A DNA stretch of 14,227 nt, from positions 1 through 14,227 of the forward strand of contig SHWR01000027.1 of NCBI GenBank assembly GCA_009693745.1, written 5' to 3'. Origin of the DNA: Candidatus Fonsibacter sp. (GTDB lineage: Bacteria; Pseudomonadota; Alphaproteobacteria; Pelagibacterales; Pelagibacteraceae). Positions 1-8,416 of the stretch are shown one piece after another (the first letter of the stretch is position 1; each line of letters opens with the position of its first letter). A model generated the notes under the pieces. It worked only from the letters and a program-made list of their open reading frames with translations. It was not told the DNA's origin and searched no databases. A program made the translations under genes and the position numbers.

Positions 1-734
1 ACATACCTTTAATTCATTCTCAAGAAGGAAAAAAATTATCAAAAAGAGATAACGCATCAACTGTTGAAGATTATAAAAAAATAGGAATTTTACCAGAAGC
101 TTTGAGGAATTATTTATTAAGATTAGGATGGTCTTATAAAGATAAAGAAATTTTTTCAGAAAACGAAAGTATAGAATTTTTTAATTTAAAAAATATTGGA
201 AAATCACCATCAAAATTAGATTTTGATAGAATTAAATCCATCAATGAGTTTTATATAAAATCTTTTACTGACGAAGTCCTGATAGAAAAATTAATTCAAT
301 ATTCTGAGTTATATAAAAAAAAAATTCCAAAACAATTTCACGCAGTTATTAAAATAAATTTATTTTTTTTAAAAAATAAATCAAAATCATTAGAAGATAT
401 ATTTAATAACTCAAAGTACATATTTTCTTATGAGCTTAGAGATGATCAAATACAAAAAATAGATCAATCTAAATTGACTATAATAAAAAATGTTTACTCT
501 CTAATAAAAAAAGAAAAAAATATAGGCAAAGATTACTTAAAAAATATATTTGATAAAATTATAAAAACTGAAAAACTTAACTTTAAAGATCTCGGACAAC
601 CTTTAAGAATTATATTAACAGGGTCTGAATATGGTCCTGCTATATACGATATAGCTAGTTCTTTAGGCTTTGATGAAGTTATAAATCGATTAGAACTATT
701 CTTTGTAAAAATAGACAAAAATATTAAAAACTGA
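1..734 (+). CDS. gltX: Glutamyl-tRNA synthetase, C-terminal part (5' end cut by window edge)
   Basis: Class I aminoacyl-tRNA synthetase that charges tRNA-Glu with glutamate in the cytoplasm. The first complete codon is at base 3 and the stop is TGA at 732-734, leaving 243 residues. The KMSKS-type ATP-binding motif is visible as KLSKR (residues 11-15, bases 33-47), followed by the family-typical stretch GILPEALRNYLLRLGWS. The rest is the helical anticodon-binding region, ending with the conserved-looking LGQPLRIILTGSEYGPAIYD. The catalytic Rossmann fold with the HIGH motif lies outside the window. The TTG at base 102 is internal and not the real start. KLSKR is followed by DNAS where many homologues have HGA. 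Many alphaproteobacteria carry two GluRS paralogues, and this fragment does not show which one this is. gltA follows 12 bases downstream on the same strand and is probably cotranscribed. Confidence 0.95.
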   Translation, partial: IPLIHSQEGKKLSKRDNASTVEDYKKIGILPEALRNYLLRLGWSYKDKEIFSENESIEFFNLKNIGKSPSKLDFDRIKSINEFYIKSFTDEVLIEKLIQYSELYKKKIPKQFHAVIKINLFFLKNKSKSLEDIFNNSKYIFSYELRDDQIQKIDQSKLTIIKNVYSLIKKEKNIGKDYLKNIFDKIIKTEKLNFKDLGQPLRIILTGSEYGPAIYDIASSLGFDEVINRLELFFVKIDKNIKN

Positions 735-746
735 TAACTAAATTTT

Positions 747-2033
747 ATGCTAAATAAATGTTTTATAGAAATAGATGGTAAAAAATATGATCTACCTATT
801 AAAGAAGGCACAGCTGGTCCTTCGGTAATAGATATTCGTGATCTTTATAAGAATACTGGTTATTTTACTTTTGACCCAGGTTTTACCTCGACTGCAAGCT
901 GCCAATCCAATATTTGTTATATTGACGGTGATAAAGGAACTCTTTTATATAGAGGATATGAAATTGAACAATTATCTGAAAAAAGTTCATTTTTAGAAGT
1001 CGCTTATCTACTAATTAAAGGTGAGCTCCCAAACAAAGATCAATTCAAGGAATTTTCTTCTGCTATAAAAAACCATACAATGGTTCATGAACAAATAAGA
1101 TCTTTTTACAATGGATTTAGGCGCGGTAGTCATCCTATGGCAATGATGCTGGGTGTTGTTGGTGCTTTATCTTCTTTTTATGCAGACTCAGCTAATGTTA
1201 ATGATCCAAATGAAAGAGAAATATCATCAAGAAGAATGATAGCTAAAGTTCCAACTTTGGCTGCTATGGCTTACAAATATTCGATTGGCCAACCATTTGT
1301 ATACCCTGATAATGAATTGAGTTATTGCGAAAATTTCCTGAATATGTGTTTTTCTGTTCCTGCTCAAAAATATAAAACTAATAAAATAATCGCAAATGCG
1401 CTGGAAAAAATATTAATACTTCATGCTGATCATGAACAAAACGCTTCTACTTCAACTGTAAGATTGGCAGCTTCTTCAGCAGTAAATCCATTTGCTTCTG
1501 TTGCAGCTGGTTTTTCTGCACTTTGGGGGCCATTACATGGCGGTGCTAATGAAGCAGCATTAAATATGTTAAAAAAAATTGGAAGTGTTAAAAATATACC
1601 GGAATATATTAAGCGAGCAAAGGATCCCAATGACAATTTCAGATTAATGGGATTTGGACACAGAGTTTATAAAAATTACGATCCTAGGGCTAAAGTAATG
1701 CAAAAAGCATGTCATGAAGTGCTTGAAGCATTAGGCAAAAAAGATGATGAGTTATTAAAAGTTGCTATAGAACTTGAAAGAATTGCTTTAAATGATGATT
1801 ATTTTATTCAAAAAAAATTATATCCGAATATAGACTTTTATTCTGGAATAACTTTAAGTGCCATGGGTTTTCCAACTGAAATGTTTGTTGTCTTATTTGC
1901 AGTTGCTCGGACTTCTGGATGGATTGCTCATTGGAAAGAAATGTACTCTGATCCTACCAACAAATTAAATAGACCTAGACAATTATATACCGGTTCAAAT
2001 AAAAGAGACTTTGTAGATATTTCTAAAAGATAA
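747..2033 (+). CDS. gltA: Citrate synthase, type II (hexameric class)
   Basis: Condenses oxaloacetate and acetyl-CoA to citrate, the entry step of the TCA cycle, in the cytoplasm. The 428 residues match the usual length of the E. coli-type enzyme. The catalytic triad is intact: His264 in WGPLHGGANEA, His305 in GFGHRVYK and Asp363 in IDFYSG. The family motif HADHEQNASTSTVR starts at residue 226. The ATG at 747 gives a normal N-terminus; no clear Shine-Dalgarno sequence precedes it. The gene lies 12 bases after gltX and probably shares its transcript. It is visibly less A/T- and Lys/Asn-rich than the lpx genes beside it, as expected for a conserved, well-expressed enzyme. Its TAA stop lies three bases from the end of the convergent lpxB. 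Confidence 0.98.
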   Translation: MLNKCFIEIDGKKYDLPIKEGTAGPSVIDIRDLYKNTGYFTFDPGFTSTASCQSNICYIDGDKGTLLYRGYEIEQLSEKSSFLEVAYLLIKGELPNKDQFKEFSSAIKNHTMVHEQIRSFYNGFRRGSHPMAMMLGVVGALSSFYADSANVNDPNEREISSRRMIAKVPTLAAMAYKYSIGQPFVYPDNELSYCENFLNMCFSVPAQKYKTNKIIANALEKILILHADHEQNASTSTVRLAASSAVNPFASVAAGFSALWGPLHGGANEAALNMLKKIGSVKNIPEYIKRAKDPNDNFRLMGFGHRVYKNYDPRAKVMQKACHEVLEALGKKDDELLKVAIELERIALNDDYFIQKKLYPNIDFYSGITLSAMGFPTEMFVVLFAVARTSGWIAHWKEMYSDPTNKLNRPRQLYTGSNKRDFVDISKR

Positions 2034-2036
2034 CTA

Positions 2037-3146
2037 CTATTCTAACAAATGTTGGCAAATTTTATCCAAACTATTAGGGACAATAATCTTTTCTAAAATT
2101 TTTGTATAATTAGAAACCATTTCTTTTCTTAATAGCTCGTTATCAATAAGCTTTTTGGCTTTAATATAAATTTCATTTGAATTACATTTTTCTTGAATTA
2201 ATTCAGGTATTATTTCCTTCTGCGCAATAATATTTAAAATGTTACCAAATTTAGTTTTAACAAAAGGTTTAATTAATAAATAGTTTAATAAAGACGTTCT
2301 GTAAACAACAATTAATGGACATTGGTTCTTACAAATATCTAAAGTAATTGTTCCAGATTTTGAAATAGTCAAAATTGAATCTTGAATATAAAAATTCTTG
2401 TCGGTTTCATTAGTGGTAATAATAAAATTATCAATTTTAGATTTGTGTAAATAATTAGTAATTAAATCTTTATTATTTTCAGATGAGGGAATATGAAAAA
2501 TAAAATTATTATTTAAATTAATTTGTTTAATTACTTCTATAAAAATAGGCATAAAAATTTTTAATTCCGAATTTCTGCTCCCGGGACATAGGGTAAAATA
2601 CTTTTTATTTTTATGTTCTAGTTTATTTACTTTAAAAACAGAAAAATCAAAGAAAGGATGACCTACATATGAATTTTTAAGAAATCCCATAAAATACTTT
2701 TTTTCAAATGGAAAAAGTAACAATAAATGATCAATAAATTTATATAATTTTTTTTTTCTATTTTCTCTCCAGGCCCAAACTTGCGGAGCAACTAAGTGAA
2801 TCGTTTTAATTTTATTATTTAAATTTTTGACTTTATCTAAAATTCGAAAAGAAAAATCTGGAGAGTCAATTGAAAAAATAATATCAGGCTTAAATTCTAT
2901 GATCTTTTTCACTGTTAAATTAATTTTTTCTTTAATAGAAAATAAATTTTTTAAAACATCAATTAAACCCATATAAGCTATGTCTTTGATATCAAATATA
3001 CAATTAACTTTTTCTGATTTGATGTTCTCTCCACCAATTGCTAAAAATTGAATATCTAAATCTTTTTTTTTTAATTTTCTAATAACTAGAGATGCAATTT
3101 TATCTCCTGAGGACTCTCCAGTAATAATAAAAATTTTTTTTGACAA
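2037..3146 (-). CDS. lpxB: Lipid-A-disaccharide synthase
   Basis: Glycosyltransferase (GT19 family) that joins UDP-2,3-diacylglucosamine to 2,3-diacylglucosamine-1-phosphate (lipid X), giving the tetra-acylated lipid A disaccharide phosphate at the inner face of the inner membrane. The 369 residues are near the usual 380. Visible motifs are TGESSGD (9-15), IDSPDFSFR (93-101), HLVAPQVWAWRENR (117-130), VGHPFFDF (161-168), LCPGSRNSEL (186-195) and the nucleotide-sugar site ISKSGTITLDIC (261-272). The start is TTG, chosen because the family-typical N-terminus begins there; no ribosome binding site is evident, so one base after lpxI it may rely on translational coupling. The stop TAG is followed directly by a second in-frame TAG. 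It receives its donor from the LpxI branch next door and is the last gene of the minus-strand run. Confidence 0.96.
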   Translation of the reverse strand: MSKKIFIITGESSGDKIASLVIRKLKKKDLDIQFLAIGGENIKSEKVNCIFDIKDIAYMGLIDVLKNLFSIKEKINLTVKKIIEFKPDIIFSIDSPDFSFRILDKVKNLNNKIKTIHLVAPQVWAWRENRKKKLYKFIDHLLLLFPFEKKYFMGFLKNSYVGHPFFDFSVFKVNKLEHKNKKYFTLCPGSRNSELKIFMPIFIEVIKQINLNNNFIFHIPSSENNKDLITNYLHKSKIDNFIITTNETDKNFYIQDSILTISKSGTITLDICKNQCPLIVVYRTSLLNYLLIKPFVKTKFGNILNIIAQKEIIPELIQEKCNSNEIYIKAKKLIDNELLRKEMVSNYTKILEKIIVPNSLDKICQHLLE

Positions 3147-3147
3147 T

Positions 3148-3954
3148 TTATAAAGAAATAATAAAAAAATTATTTTTTTTAGTTAAATTTATAATTTTAT
3201 CTTTATTTAAAATAATATTTTGAGATCTTTTTACAGCAATGCCTTTAATATTTGCTTTAATACAGTTTTTAATAGTTTCTATACCTATGGTTGGTAGATC
3301 AACCCTAAGATCTTGATTTATTTTAGGAAATTTTACTAAAATTGATTTATTTTTAAGGTTATATTTTTTCGATAAATATAAAGATCTTTTAATAGCTTCG
3401 TCGGTTCCTTCTGGACCTTCTATCGCTAAAACATAACCGTTATTTATTACAACTGACTGACCAATATCAAATTTACTTAATGACTTAATAACACTAACTC
3501 CTTTGGATATACTACTTTTGTCAGAATTGTTTATTTTTATTTTATTTATAGCTTTGTCTTTAAATATTAACTCTGGAGTAAATTTCATACTATTAATAAC
3601 ATTTATTTTATTTTCTTTAAAAATTTTAATTACTTCTTTTAAAATATTTCCATCACCTTTTTTAAAAGCTAAAAATAATCTGCGAATATAAAAAAGTGCT
3701 TTTCTATCAAATTTTAATAAAGAAATTTCTGGTCTCTTAACTTTACCTATGAAAATAACACTTTTACAATTATTTCTTTTTAATATCGATATAGCTTTCC
3801 CAAGTTGTGTTATTTTTAAACTATGGGAATTTTTGTAATTTTTATAAATATTAGATTTGGTTACGTCTAATATTAAAAATTCTACTTCTTTTTTTAATAA
3901 TTTATTTATTAAAAATTTAGGTAAGGAAGATTCTCCTACTATTAATCCAAGCAT
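3148..3954 (-). CDS. lpxI: UDP-2,3-diacylglucosamine pyrophosphatase, LpxI type
   Basis: Hydrolyses UDP-2,3-diacylglucosamine to lipid X and UMP, the step that LpxH carries out in most gammaproteobacteria. Of 268 residues, the N-terminal half has the start GLIVGESSLP (3-12) and GKVKRPE (70-76). The C-terminal catalytic domain has NNGYVLAIEGPEGTDEAI (171-188), the core QDLRVDLPTIG (214-224) and KGIAVKRSQNIIL (237-249). The acidic residue in RVDLPTIG (Asp219) appears to correspond to the catalytic Asp of the characterised Caulobacter enzyme; that is from knowledge of the family, without an alignment. The N-terminal loop is GESS where homologues usually have a run of glycines. The gene directly abuts lpxA upstream and is one base from lpxB, which uses its product. 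LpxI is typical of alphaproteobacteria. Confidence 0.93.
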   Translation of the reverse strand: MLGLIVGESSLPKFLINKLLKKEVEFLILDVTKSNIYKNYKNSHSLKITQLGKAISILKRNNCKSVIFIGKVKRPEISLLKFDRKALFYIRRLFLAFKKGDGNILKEVIKIFKENKINVINSMKFTPELIFKDKAINKIKINNSDKSSISKGVSVIKSLSKFDIGQSVVINNGYVLAIEGPEGTDEAIKRSLYLSKKYNLKNKSILVKFPKINQDLRVDLPTIGIETIKNCIKANIKGIAVKRSQNIILNKDKIINLTKKNNFFIISL

Positions 3955-4731
3955 TTATTTAAACGGTCTACAAATTGGTCTTTTTACATTATTTTCTAAA
4001 AACTTTATTACCTCACTTACTGTTTTAAAATTAGAAAATTTTTTAGCTTCTTCTATTCCATTTTTTAAAATAGTGTTTGAAAAAATTAATTTTACAGCTT
4101 GATTTAGTCCATTTATTTCATCAGAAGAGTAGCCGGCTCTCTTTAATCCTATTATATTTATTCCTTCTAAATGAGATCTATTTCCGATAACAAGACCATA
4201 AGGAATTATATCTTTTTCAACTCCTGTCATTCCTCCTATCATTGCTAATTTCCCAATCCTGGTAAATTGTTGAACTGCAGAATTGCCACCTATTATTACA
4301 TTATCCTCTATCTCAACATGACCAGCTATAGCAACATTATTTGCAATAATAACATTATTACCAATTTTGCAATCATGAGCAATATGAGATGAAATCATAA
4401 ATAAACAATTATCACCTATTTTTGTAGTCCCACCTCCATGTTCAGTGCCCGGATTTATTGTAACATATTCTCTAATTTTATTTTTTTTTCCTATTATTAA
4501 TTTTGTTTTTTCTCCTTTAAACTTTAAATCTTGTGGAGTGTTACCTATGGAGGCAAAAGAATAAATCTCACAATCATCAGATATAGAAGTGTCTCCAGTT
4601 ATAACTACATGGGATTGTATTTTTACATTTTTTCCAATTTTAACTTCTTTACCAATAATACTAAAGGGCCCAACTTCTGCTGAAGATTCTAATTTAGCAT
4701 TTTTATCTATTATTGCTTTTTCACTTATCAT
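3955..4731 (-). CDS. lpxA: UDP-N-acetylglucosamine 3-O-acyltransferase
   Basis: First enzyme of lipid A synthesis: transfers a 3-hydroxyacyl chain from acyl carrier protein to the 3-OH of UDP-GlcNAc. The 258 residues compare with 262 in E. coli. The N-terminal two thirds is a left-handed beta-helix of hexapeptide repeats (for example IGKNVKI, IGDNCLF, IEDNVIIGG). SHIAHDCKIGNN (115-126) contains the expected catalytic base His119, with AIAGHVEI and AVQQFTRIGK following. GNRSHLEGINIIGLKRAGYS opens the C-terminal helical part. The ATG overlaps the fabZ stop by one base (TAATG), a coupling arrangement. FabZ and LpxA compete for the same hydroxyacyl-ACP pool, so placing them together couples fatty-acid and lipid A synthesis. 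The acyl-chain length used cannot be read from sequence alone. Confidence 0.98.
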   Translation of the reverse strand: MISEKAIIDKNAKLESSAEVGPFSIIGKEVKIGKNVKIQSHVVITGDTSISDDCEIYSFASIGNTPQDLKFKGEKTKLIIGKKNKIREYVTINPGTEHGGGTTKIGDNCLFMISSHIAHDCKIGNNVIIANNVAIAGHVEIEDNVIIGGNSAVQQFTRIGKLAMIGGMTGVEKDIIPYGLVIGNRSHLEGINIIGLKRAGYSSDEINGLNQAVKLIFSNTILKNGIEEAKKFSNFKTVSEVIKFLENNVKRPICRPFK

Positions 4732-5189
4732 TAATTTTTTCTATTAACTATAGTGGCCATCCACTCTGAGTCAGCCATGATTTGATCCTTGACCATTGCG
4801 ATTCCTTTGTACTTCCAAACTTTACCTTTTGATCTTATAGCTTCAACTTTAAGTCTTAATTCGCATTCAGGCATTACAGGGTTTCTAAATCTCGCATTAT
4901 TTACTGTCATCAAATAAACTAATTTATTCTTAACAATTTCAGGATCTAAACTATAAGCAGTTAATGCTGCTGCACTTTGACCGAAGGCTTCTACTATTAA
5001 AACTCCTGGCATCACTGGTTGTCCTGGAAAATGACCGTTAAAGAAGAAGTCTGTTTTTTTAATATTCATCACTCCTGTCGCAGAAACCATTGGAACGATG
5101 TCCACTAGTTTATCAATTAATAAGAATGGTTTTCTATGAGGTATTAAACTTTCTATTTTTTCTTTATTTATTTCATTTTTTGAATTCAT
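4731..5189 (-). CDS. fabZ: 3-hydroxyacyl-[acyl-carrier-protein] dehydratase FabZ
   Basis: Dehydrates 3-hydroxyacyl-ACP to trans-2-enoyl-ACP in type II fatty acid synthesis. It is a hot-dog-fold protein of 152 residues, normal for the family. IPHRKPFLLIDKL (16-28) and the active-site segment NGHFPGQPVMPGVLIVEAFG (51-70) are clear, with His53 and Glu67 in the catalytic positions. NARFRNPVMPECELRLKVE matches the later conserved strand. The start codon shares four bases (ATGA) with the lpxD stop, and the stop shares one base with the lpxA start. It sits between lpxD and lpxA, as in E. coli, where the shared hydroxyacyl-ACP substrate sets the balance between phospholipid and lipid A. The start fits the family N-terminus; no strong ribosome binding site is seen. 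Confidence 0.98.
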   Translation of the reverse strand: MNSKNEINKEKIESLIPHRKPFLLIDKLVDIVPMVSATGVMNIKKTDFFFNGHFPGQPVMPGVLIVEAFGQSAAALTAYSLDPEIVKNKLVYLMTVNNARFRNPVMPECELRLKVEAIRSKGKVWKYKGIAMVKDQIMADSEWMATIVNRKN

Positions 5190-6169
5190 TTTTTTTTACT
5201 AATTAAAAAATCTCTAATATTTTTAGCTGGATAACCCATGACAGTTTGATTGTCTTCAATATTAGCAATAACGCCACTTTTTCCACCAATCTTAACATTA
5301 TTACCTATAGATAAATGACCTGAAATTCCAGTTTGTCCTCCAATTTTAACATTATTTCCTATTATTGTGCTGCCTGCTATTCCTGATTGCGCTGCTATCA
5401 TGCAAAAATTTCCAATTTTTACATTATGAGCGATATGGACCTGATTATCGATAGAAGTAAATTCACCGATAATAGTATCAGTCAATGAACCTCTATCAAT
5501 TGTACAAGAAGAACCTATATGGACATCATTTTCAATAATTACTCTTCCGATATGAGGAAATTTAATCCTTTTCATTTTTTCAAAATTAAAACCAAAACCC
5601 GTCTGACCAATTAAAGTTCCTGACTTAATTATTATATTGTCGCCTAATAATGAATTTTCAATAATAACATTAGACCCTATAATACAATTTTTCCCAATAT
5701 GAACATTAGATTTAATAATAACATTATTACCTATCTTTGTATTATTCCCAATATTAACAGTTTTATCAATTAAGGTATTCTCTCCTACAAAAATATTTTT
5801 TTTTTTAAATGTATTTGTATTTTTTAAAAAATTAATTTCTTCAATGTCAAATGAAGATTGAGGGTAAAAAAGTCCAACAGTTTTATAAAAATCTAATAGC
5901 GAATTTTTAGAAATAATTGGTATAATATTTTTATTTAAATATTTGACAAAATTTTTATTAACTATGCACGCAGAAGCTTTGGTGCTTTTAACATCATATT
6001 CGTATTTAAGATTATTAAAAAAAATAATGTCTCCATTTTTTGCATCTTTTATATTGTTAACTCCAAATATTTTTTTATTATAAAATTTTTTTTCTGAATA
6101 TTTACAAATATTGTAAATATCTTTTAATAAAATAAATTTTTTTGTTTTTTTAAAAAAAATTTTATTCAT
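5186..6169 (-). CDS. lpxD: UDP-3-O-(3-hydroxyacyl)glucosamine N-acyltransferase
   Basis: Third enzyme of lipid A synthesis: adds the N-linked 3-hydroxyacyl chain from ACP to UDP-3-O-acyl-glucosamine, the product of LpxC (not in this window). The 327 residues are slightly shorter than the E. coli protein (341). An N-terminal uridine-binding domain (about 1-120) is followed by a hexapeptide-repeat beta-helix (about 125-300). Family motifs include IGQTGFGFNFE (187-197), PHIGRV (205-210) and SIDNQVHIAHNVKIGNF (239-255), with His248 at the catalytic position. A short C-terminal part (YPAKNIRDFL) follows. An 11-base T run on the plus strand (5796-5806) encodes the Lys-rich FKKKN segment between the domains and is intact here. 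The gap to bamA upstream is 18 bases, the largest inside the minus-strand run after the rpsB leader. It overlaps fabZ by four bases. Confidence 0.97.
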   Translation of the reverse strand: MNKIFFKKTKKFILLKDIYNICKYSEKKFYNKKIFGVNNIKDAKNGDIIFFNNLKYEYDVKSTKASACIVNKNFVKYLNKNIIPIISKNSLLDFYKTVGLFYPQSSFDIEEINFLKNTNTFKKKNIFVGENTLIDKTVNIGNNTKIGNNVIIKSNVHIGKNCIIGSNVIIENSLLGDNIIIKSGTLIGQTGFGFNFEKMKRIKFPHIGRVIIENDVHIGSSCTIDRGSLTDTIIGEFTSIDNQVHIAHNVKIGNFCMIAAQSGIAGSTIIGNNVKIGGQTGISGHLSIGNNVKIGGKSGVIANIEDNQTVMGYPAKNIRDFLISKKK

Positions 6170-6187
6170 TATATACTTATAATAAAT

Positions 6188-8416
6188 TTAAAAACTTGAT
6201 CCTATATTAAATAAAAAATTCTGTTCTTTATCTGTAGACACTTTAGATAATGGAATGCTATAAGTAAAAGATATCGGTCCAACAGGGCTCATTACATCCA
6301 AAGCTATGCCTGTGGTTGTTCTTAATTTTGAGCTTTCAGAAATTGCATTTGAGTAATCTACCCCCCAAATATTACCCATATCTAAAAATAAAAATGTATT
6401 TGCTCTTAAGCTTTCTGGTATTGGATTTGGAAAAGTTGATTTTAAGCTTAAAGTGGCTAAATTATTTCCTCCAATATGATCCCCACTATCTACCGGCCCC
6501 ACGCCTCTTTGTTCAAAACCTCTTAAATCACTTGATGATGCAAAAATTCGATCTGATAATTTAACATCCTTATTATTAAATGCAGTAACATTAGTTAATC
6601 TTGCTTTTGCAGAACCAATAAATTTATCGGTGTACAACTCTTTATAAAAGGTACCTCCAACGCCCGACTGAACTGTTGGGACATCACTAATAAAAGTTGC
6701 AATATTTTGATCAAAATAAATTAAAGATCCAGATTTTGCATTAAATTTTGAATCTCGATTATCGTATGAAAAATTATATCCAAGTGAGGTTGTAACAAAA
6801 TCTCCTTGTCTACTTCTTAATAAGTTAGATGCACTTCCTGTAACTTCCAAATTATCAAACTGCACTCCAAGATTTGGTCTAAAAAAAATATCCTCATATA
6901 TCTCATATTTTGTTGCAACTCTACTACCAGCTCTTTTATTTTGATAACCTGAGTTTTTATAATCATCTAGTTCTGAAAATAAAGATGCTGCTACTTCTTT
7001 ATTAGAATTTTTAAAATTTGGATCAACATACCCAAATTCACCTCTTATTACCTCAGCAGAAAATCTTCCGGTAAAATTTAGATTAATACCTTGTCCTAAA
7101 AAATTTCGCTCATTTATAGAAGCTTCGAATAAACCTCCATTTGTTCCATAACCAACACCTGCGCTGATATTACCAGTTGGCTGTTCTTTAACAAATAAAT
7201 TTAAATCCTTAAAATTTTTTATATCAGAGTCTTCTATTTTGTAATCAACTTTACTAAATAATTGTTTTGATTTTACATTATCAACAGATTTTTTAACTTT
7301 AGATAAATTTAGTTGATCTCCTTCTGAAATAATTAAATTATCTCTTATAACTTTTTCTTCAGTAATTGTATTGCCTCGAATATTTATTTTATTAATAAGT
7401 GACTTTTGACTGTCATTAAGTTGTACAATAATATTGATTCTATCATCAGTAACTTTCAAATCTTGAATACTAATCTCATAATTATTATATCTCTTAGTCT
7501 CTAAAAAATCGATTACTTGAATATTAAGTTTATTAATTGTTAGAGGTGAATAAAATGCATTATACAATAACTTATTCGTAATATTTTTTATCTCTCTAAT
7601 GTCCTCCTCTTTTAGTGTTAGACCTAAAACTTTTAAATCATAATCACCAAACCTATATTTTTTCCCAGAATTTATAGAAAATGTTAAATTAAAATTATTA
7701 TTTTTATCAATGCTTGCAAATACACTTTCTATTTGAACATCATAAAAAGATTTTGATTTATAAAATTCTTTAAGAAGTTGTTTGTCATACTCAATTCTTG
7801 GCTCACTAAAAGCTGACGTTGAAAAAAAGTTCCACCAACTATCCTCTGTGGAAGTAATGACATCAATTAATTGACTATCGCTAAAAAATTTTTTTCCTAT
7901 AAAGTAAATATTTTTAATTTTAGAAATTTCATTTTTATCGATATTAATAATTAAATTTATTTGATTATTGTCAATTTTTATTACTTCAGGAATGATTGAA
8001 GCTTGATAGTAACCTGAAGTATTTAAGTATTCTCTAGTTAATTCAATGTCTTTTTTTAATTTAGAACTAGAAAAAATACTATTTTCTTTTAAAGTTATAA
8101 TTTTATTTACCTCGTCTAAATCACTATCTTTGACTCCATTTATGTAAAAAAAATTGACAATAGGATTTTCAACAATATTTATATTTAAGGCATTCTGACT
8201 AAAAGAAATTTTAACATCAGCAAAAAAATCTGTGTCGTAAAGTTTTTTTGTTAAATTATTTATATAAATTGTGTCTATATTACTTATTTTTTTGTCAACT
8301 AATGACTCTATAGTTGCTGAGTTTACTCTTTTATTTCCAATAATGTTAACTTTTTTAATTTCAGCAAATAAAGTATTTGTTAATATTAAAAAAAAAAGAA
8401 TTACATATTTAGTCAA
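6188..8416 (-). CDS. bamA: Outer membrane protein assembly factor BamA
   Basis: Omp85-family core of the BAM complex, which folds beta-barrel proteins into the outer membrane. It has 742 residues, somewhat shorter than E. coli (810). Residues 1-18 look like a signal peptide with a hydrophobic core ending LFA. Five POTRA domains fit roughly 20-85, 86-163, 164-250, 251-337 and 338-412. The barrel runs from about 415 to the C-terminus, which ends in Phe as usual for outer-membrane barrels. Barrel hallmarks are ERNFLGQG (436-443) and LRGFEQRGVGP (631-641), the loop-6 motif usually written VRGF, with Arg632. The start is TTG, overlapping the dxr stop by four bases and preceded by AGGAG; it gives a complete signal peptide. 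rseP, the usual upstream neighbour, and skp, the gammaproteobacterial downstream neighbour, are both absent. Confidence 0.97.
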   Translation of the reverse strand: MTKYVILFFLILTNTLFAEIKKVNIIGNKRVNSATIESLVDKKISNIDTIYINNLTKKLYDTDFFADVKISFSQNALNINIVENPIVNFFYINGVKDSDLDEVNKIITLKENSIFSSSKLKKDIELTREYLNTSGYYQASIIPEVIKIDNNQINLIINIDKNEISKIKNIYFIGKKFFSDSQLIDVITSTEDSWWNFFSTSAFSEPRIEYDKQLLKEFYKSKSFYDVQIESVFASIDKNNNFNLTFSINSGKKYRFGDYDLKVLGLTLKEEDIREIKNITNKLLYNAFYSPLTINKLNIQVIDFLETKRYNNYEISIQDLKVTDDRINIIVQLNDSQKSLINKINIRGNTITEEKVIRDNLIISEGDQLNLSKVKKSVDNVKSKQLFSKVDYKIEDSDIKNFKDLNLFVKEQPTGNISAGVGYGTNGGLFEASINERNFLGQGINLNFTGRFSAEVIRGEFGYVDPNFKNSNKEVAASLFSELDDYKNSGYQNKRAGSRVATKYEIYEDIFFRPNLGVQFDNLEVTGSASNLLRSRQGDFVTTSLGYNFSYDNRDSKFNAKSGSLIYFDQNIATFISDVPTVQSGVGGTFYKELYTDKFIGSAKARLTNVTAFNNKDVKLSDRIFASSSDLRGFEQRGVGPVDSGDHIGGNNLATLSLKSTFPNPIPESLRANTFLFLDMGNIWGVDYSNAISESSKLRTTTGIALDVMSPVGPISFTYSIPLSKVSTDKEQNFLFNIGSSF

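Noticed and set aside
102..104. TTG as the start of a separate 210-residue plus-strand gene
   Set aside because: The frame is open upstream to the window edge and encodes the KLSKR motif of glutamyl-tRNA synthetase, so this codon is internal to gltX.
6170..6187. The bamA-lpxD gap as a place for skp or a small gene
   Set aside because: The gap is only 18 bases of A/T-rich sequence and holds no open frame or recognisable signal.
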